A program made the translations under genes and the position numbers. This document shows, one piece after another, positions 42,907 through 45,209 of a DNA stretch of 45,209 bases. The DNA is from an uncultured Butyrivibrio sp. (lineage in GTDB: Bacteria; Bacillota; Clostridia; Lachnospirales; Lachnospiraceae). Under the pieces are notes generated by a model. The model ran no database searches. It was given only the letters and a program-made list of their open reading frames with translations, and was not told the origin of the DNA. The DNA lies in the NCBI GenBank assembly GCA_947168935.1, contig CAMVNV010000010.1, positions 1 to 45,209 of the forward strand, given 5' to 3'. Numbering within the stretch: the stretch's first letter is position 1; each line of letters opens with the position of its first letter.

Positions 42907-44433
42907 ATGAATAATAGAACACTTAATATCATATATACATCTGATACGCATGGTCATGTATACCCGGTAGACTATGCCAAGAATACACCGTGTAATTCCA
43001 GTCTTTTAAACATAGCAACAGAGTACACAAAGGATGGCAATACACTGGTCCTTGATGGCGGAGATTCGCTTCAGGGAACACCTCTTACGCAGTATTATCT
43101 GGCTAATGCAGATAAGTATCCTTATCATCCTATTGCAGAAGCCTTTAATGCTATGGGACTTGATTTCTATACCCTTGGTAATCATGATTTTAACTTTGGC
43201 TACGAGGCAATAAGAGATTATGTAAGTGCCATGAAAGCAAGATGCCTTTGTGCTAACGTTGAGGATCTTGGAGGCGAGCTTAAGATTGAAAAGACCGCAA
43301 TAGTAACTCTTGAAAACGGTCTTAGGGTTGGACTTTCAGGTGTTGTAACAGACTGGGTCAATGTCTGGGAGCAGGAAGACAATATTGCCAAGACTAAGGT
43401 TACAGATCCTTTTGTTGCAGCAAAAGATGCCCTTGAAGAACTCAAAGATAAGTGTGATATTACTGTTCTTATCTATCACGGAGGTCTTGAAGAGAATCCT
43501 TCAACAGGTCAGAAGATGTCTGATACTACTGAAAATATTGGATGCAAGATCGCTCATGAGCAGGACTGGGATATCCTTCTTACAGGTCACCAGCACATAG
43601 CTAATGAGAAGTTTGTAATAGATGGCACTTTTGCCGTTCAGCCTCCTGCTAAGGCAGATAAGTATATCTCTATGCAGGTAACTGCTACAGGAGATGATCT
43701 TGAGATCACATCGAAGCTTGTTAGTACAGGAAGTGTACATGAAGAAGACGTCTACAACAAAATGCTCCCTTTGGAAAAAGATGTTCAAAGCTGGCTTGAT
43801 ATCCCGATCGGTTCTATAAAAGATCCTATAATTCCTGAGGAAAAGCTTGATGCAGCCCTTCATGGAAGCAGACTTGCTGCCATATTTAATCAGACTCAGC
43901 TTGAATGGAGCGGAGCAGATTTTTCCTGCACGAGTCTTGGTAATGATCCGCTTGGACTTGAAAAGGATATAACTATAAGAGATGTATGTGCTGTATATCC
44001 TTTCGCTAATACTGTGTTTGTGGTAGAAGTAACCAAGCAGACAATTAAAGATTCCCTTGAGCGTGTGGCATCATATTTCACATTGGTAGATGGCAAGCCT
44101 CAGGTTTCAGAGGAATTCTTAAAGCCAAAGGTTGAACATTATAATTATGATTTCTATGCTGGCCTTGACTACGAATTTGACTTAACACGTCCTGTTGGAG
44201 ACAGAGTAGTTAAGATGGTCATGCTTGATGGTTCTGAGCTGTCTGATTCCAGAACATATACTCTTGTCACAAGTAATTACAGGGCGACAGGAACAGGTGG
44301 ATATAAAGCGATAGGTGAAAGCCGCGTTATCAGAAATAGTACTGAGGAAATGCCGGATCTTCTGCAGGATTACATCAGGAAAAACAGTCCTGTTGGAGAT
44401 GTAAATAATTTCAGAATTAAAGTTTTTTATTAA
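42907..44433 (+). CDS. 5'-nucleotidase/2',3'-cyclic phosphodiesterase-like phosphoesterase, cytoplasmic
   Basis: A 508-residue protein of the UshA family. Metallophosphoesterase motifs: YTSDTHGHVYP, DGGDSLQGTP, LGNHDFNFGYE, IYHGG and TGHQHIA. The C-terminal 5'-nucleotidase domain (about 320-505) contains DITIRDVCAVYPFANTV and YRATGTGGYK. Members of this family are usually secreted, but no signal peptide is visible from the start at 42907, chosen for GGAG five bases before the ATG. If translation began upstream at 42793 it would overlap the preceding gene and still give no signal peptide. It follows the hydrolase gene by 44 bases, so the two are probably cotranscribed and may act together on nucleotides or RNA ends. 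Confidence 0.88.
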   Translation: MNNRTLNIIYTSDTHGHVYPVDYAKNTPCNSSLLNIATEYTKDGNTLVLDGGDSLQGTPLTQYYLANADKYPYHPIAEAFNAMGLDFYTLGNHDFNFGYEAIRDYVSAMKARCLCANVEDLGGELKIEKTAIVTLENGLRVGLSGVVTDWVNVWEQEDNIAKTKVTDPFVAAKDALEELKDKCDITVLIYHGGLEENPSTGQKMSDTTENIGCKIAHEQDWDILLTGHQHIANEKFVIDGTFAVQPPAKADKYISMQVTATGDDLEITSKLVSTGSVHEEDVYNKMLPLEKDVQSWLDIPIGSIKDPIIPEEKLDAALHGSRLAAIFNQTQLEWSGADFSCTSLGNDPLGLEKDITIRDVCAVYPFANTVFVVEVTKQTIKDSLERVASYFTLVDGKPQVSEEFLKPKVEHYNYDFYAGLDYEFDLTRPVGDRVVKMVMLDGSELSDSRTYTLVTSNYRATGTGGYKAIGESRVIRNSTEEMPDLLQDYIRKNSPVGDVNNFRIKVFY

Positions 44434-44471
44434 TTATCAAATAAATTTTGTTTTGTTTTGAAAAACGGGAT

Positions 44472-44499
44472 ACAGTATATGAGTTTAGTGATATACTGT
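44472..44499. promoter_or_regulatory. Palindrome upstream of the GGDEF gene
   Basis: ACAGTATAT (44472-44480) and ATATACTGT (44491-44499) are perfect inverted repeats around 10 bases; the right arm contains a possible -10 box TATACT. No good -35 box was found at the right distance. Operator candidate. Confidence 0.4.
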
Positions 44500-44531
44500 T
44501 ATAGATGCTTGGTAAGAGGGACAAAAATCCT

Positions 44532-45209
44532 ATGAAAATATTAAAACTATTCACTAAAGATGATGATGTTTTTAATAATTATCATGACAAAATAAATGAA
44601 CTGAATTATGAGCGTATCAGTAAGCTATCAATGATGGGGGCGACACTTCCTGTTATAGCAGTTATCTATTTCGCTATTGTTGGGGACTATGAGGGGAGCA
44701 TGGAGTCTGTAATTATCATGCTTTATTTTGCAGCTCTGCGCATCTTTCTTAAGTTCCATGGGGAGGACAGGCCATTTAAGAATGCCACATTGTTCTTTTA
44801 TCTTGTTATCATTCCGATACTTTTATTCGCATCGATAATAGATGCATATTATGATCCCGATGAACAGGGCTTTACGTCCCTTCTTCTTCTGTGTGCTATT
44901 CCGTGCCTGATCCTGGACAGGCCGGTGAGAATTGGAAGCTTTTTAGGGATTGTTGCTCTTACCGATGGCATAATATTCGATATTTTTAATGATGGGGCTG
45001 CTGTAACGGATATCAGGTCTCATTTAGTTGTAACATCCGTTGTTTCTGCGATTATTTCAGGGTATGTACTTAAAATTCAAATAGAAAATGTAAGGCGAGG
45101 CGAGAAACTGGCATACCAGTCGGAGCATGATGGAATGACAGGCCTTTTTAACAGAGTAGGTGGAGAAAAGAGAATTTCTCAATATCTGGAAGAGGGATGC
45201 AAGGGCTTT
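44532..45209 (+). CDS. Membrane GGDEF protein, predicted diguanylate cyclase (truncated by window edge)
   Basis: The first 226 residues of a protein with five or six hydrophobic helices (about residues 33-180) followed by the beginning of a GGDEF domain: LAYQSEHDGMTGLFNRVGGEKRISQYLEEG, where HDGMTGLFNR is the usual entry motif. The GGDEF active-site motif itself lies beyond the window, so cyclase activity cannot be confirmed. It would make cyclic-di-GMP, opposing the three HD-GYP loci upstream. AGAGGGA precedes the ATG by about ten bases. Continues past 45209. Confidence 0.85.
   Translation, partial: MKILKLFTKDDDVFNNYHDKINELNYERISKLSMMGATLPVIAVIYFAIVGDYEGSMESVIIMLYFAALRIFLKFHGEDRPFKNATLFFYLVIIPILLFASIIDAYYDPDEQGFTSLLLLCAIPCLILDRPVRIGSFLGIVALTDGIIFDIFNDGAAVTDIRSHLVVTSVVSAIISGYVLKIQIENVRRGEKLAYQSEHDGMTGLFNRVGGEKRISQYLEEGCKGF

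Overview
The window looks like chromosomal DNA of a polysaccharide-degrading Lachnospiraceae bacterium, most likely Butyrivibrio or Pseudobutyrivibrio. This is inferred from the AT-rich composition with GGAGG-type ribosome sites, the set of glycoside hydrolases without signal peptides (GH10, GH27, GH3), and the permuted domain order of the GH3 enzyme, an arrangement known from Butyrivibrio fibrisolvens BglA. No rRNA, tRNA, CRISPR array, transposase or phage gene was seen.

Layout. 1-354 (-): start of a phosphoketolase gene with a promoter and a perfect operator-like palindrome. 895-2154: GH10 xylanase-type enzyme. 2308-4883 (-): MFS exporter followed by an ArsR-type regulator, with repeated operator-like motifs upstream. 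5127-6047: CorA-type metal channel. 6281-8095: GH27 enzyme carrying an inserted beta-sandwich. 8351-14032: island of acidic lipoproteins, a membrane protein and an SLH-like protein, mostly of unknown function, two of which share a C-terminal domain. 14097-14738: YdjM-type membrane protein. 14783-15082: bidirectional terminator plus a roughly 246-bp near-perfect inverted repeat. 15085-16683 (-): two-domain esterase-like protein.

16943-21192: two tandem paralogous membrane HD-GYP proteins, the second broken by an in-frame TGA. 21419-21928: HD-domain protein behind an unexplained structured leader. 22011-26714: folate biosynthesis operon folC-folE-HD hydrolase-folP-folBK, preceded by a tetrahydrofolate riboswitch whose expression platform can be read from the sequence, and closed by a terminator. 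26860-28890: chemoreceptor behind a terminator-like leader hairpin. 29375-33025: two abutting genes, a membrane sensor with a CBM2-like outer domain and a degenerate histidine-kinase core, and a 7TM-PAS-HD-GYP protein.

33307-35829: permuted GH3 glucosidase with promoter and operator. 35914-36681 (-): CmpB-type membrane protein. 37049-41380: complete carbohydrate-type ABC importer (ATPase, two permeases, binding lipoprotein). 41522-44433: metallo-beta-lactamase-fold hydrolase and a cytoplasmic 5'-nucleotidase-like protein. 44532-end: membrane GGDEF protein cut by the window edge.

Themes. Plant-polymer oligosaccharides would be imported by the ABC system and cleaved inside the cell by the GH10, GH27 and GH3 enzymes, with phosphoketolase handling pentose phosphates. 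Cyclic-di-GMP turnover is heavily represented (three HD-GYP loci and one GGDEF). The strongest candidates for undescribed biology are the CBM2-like pseudokinase coupled to an HD-GYP protein, the giant inverted repeat, the structured leader at 21211-21418, and the acidic lipoprotein island.
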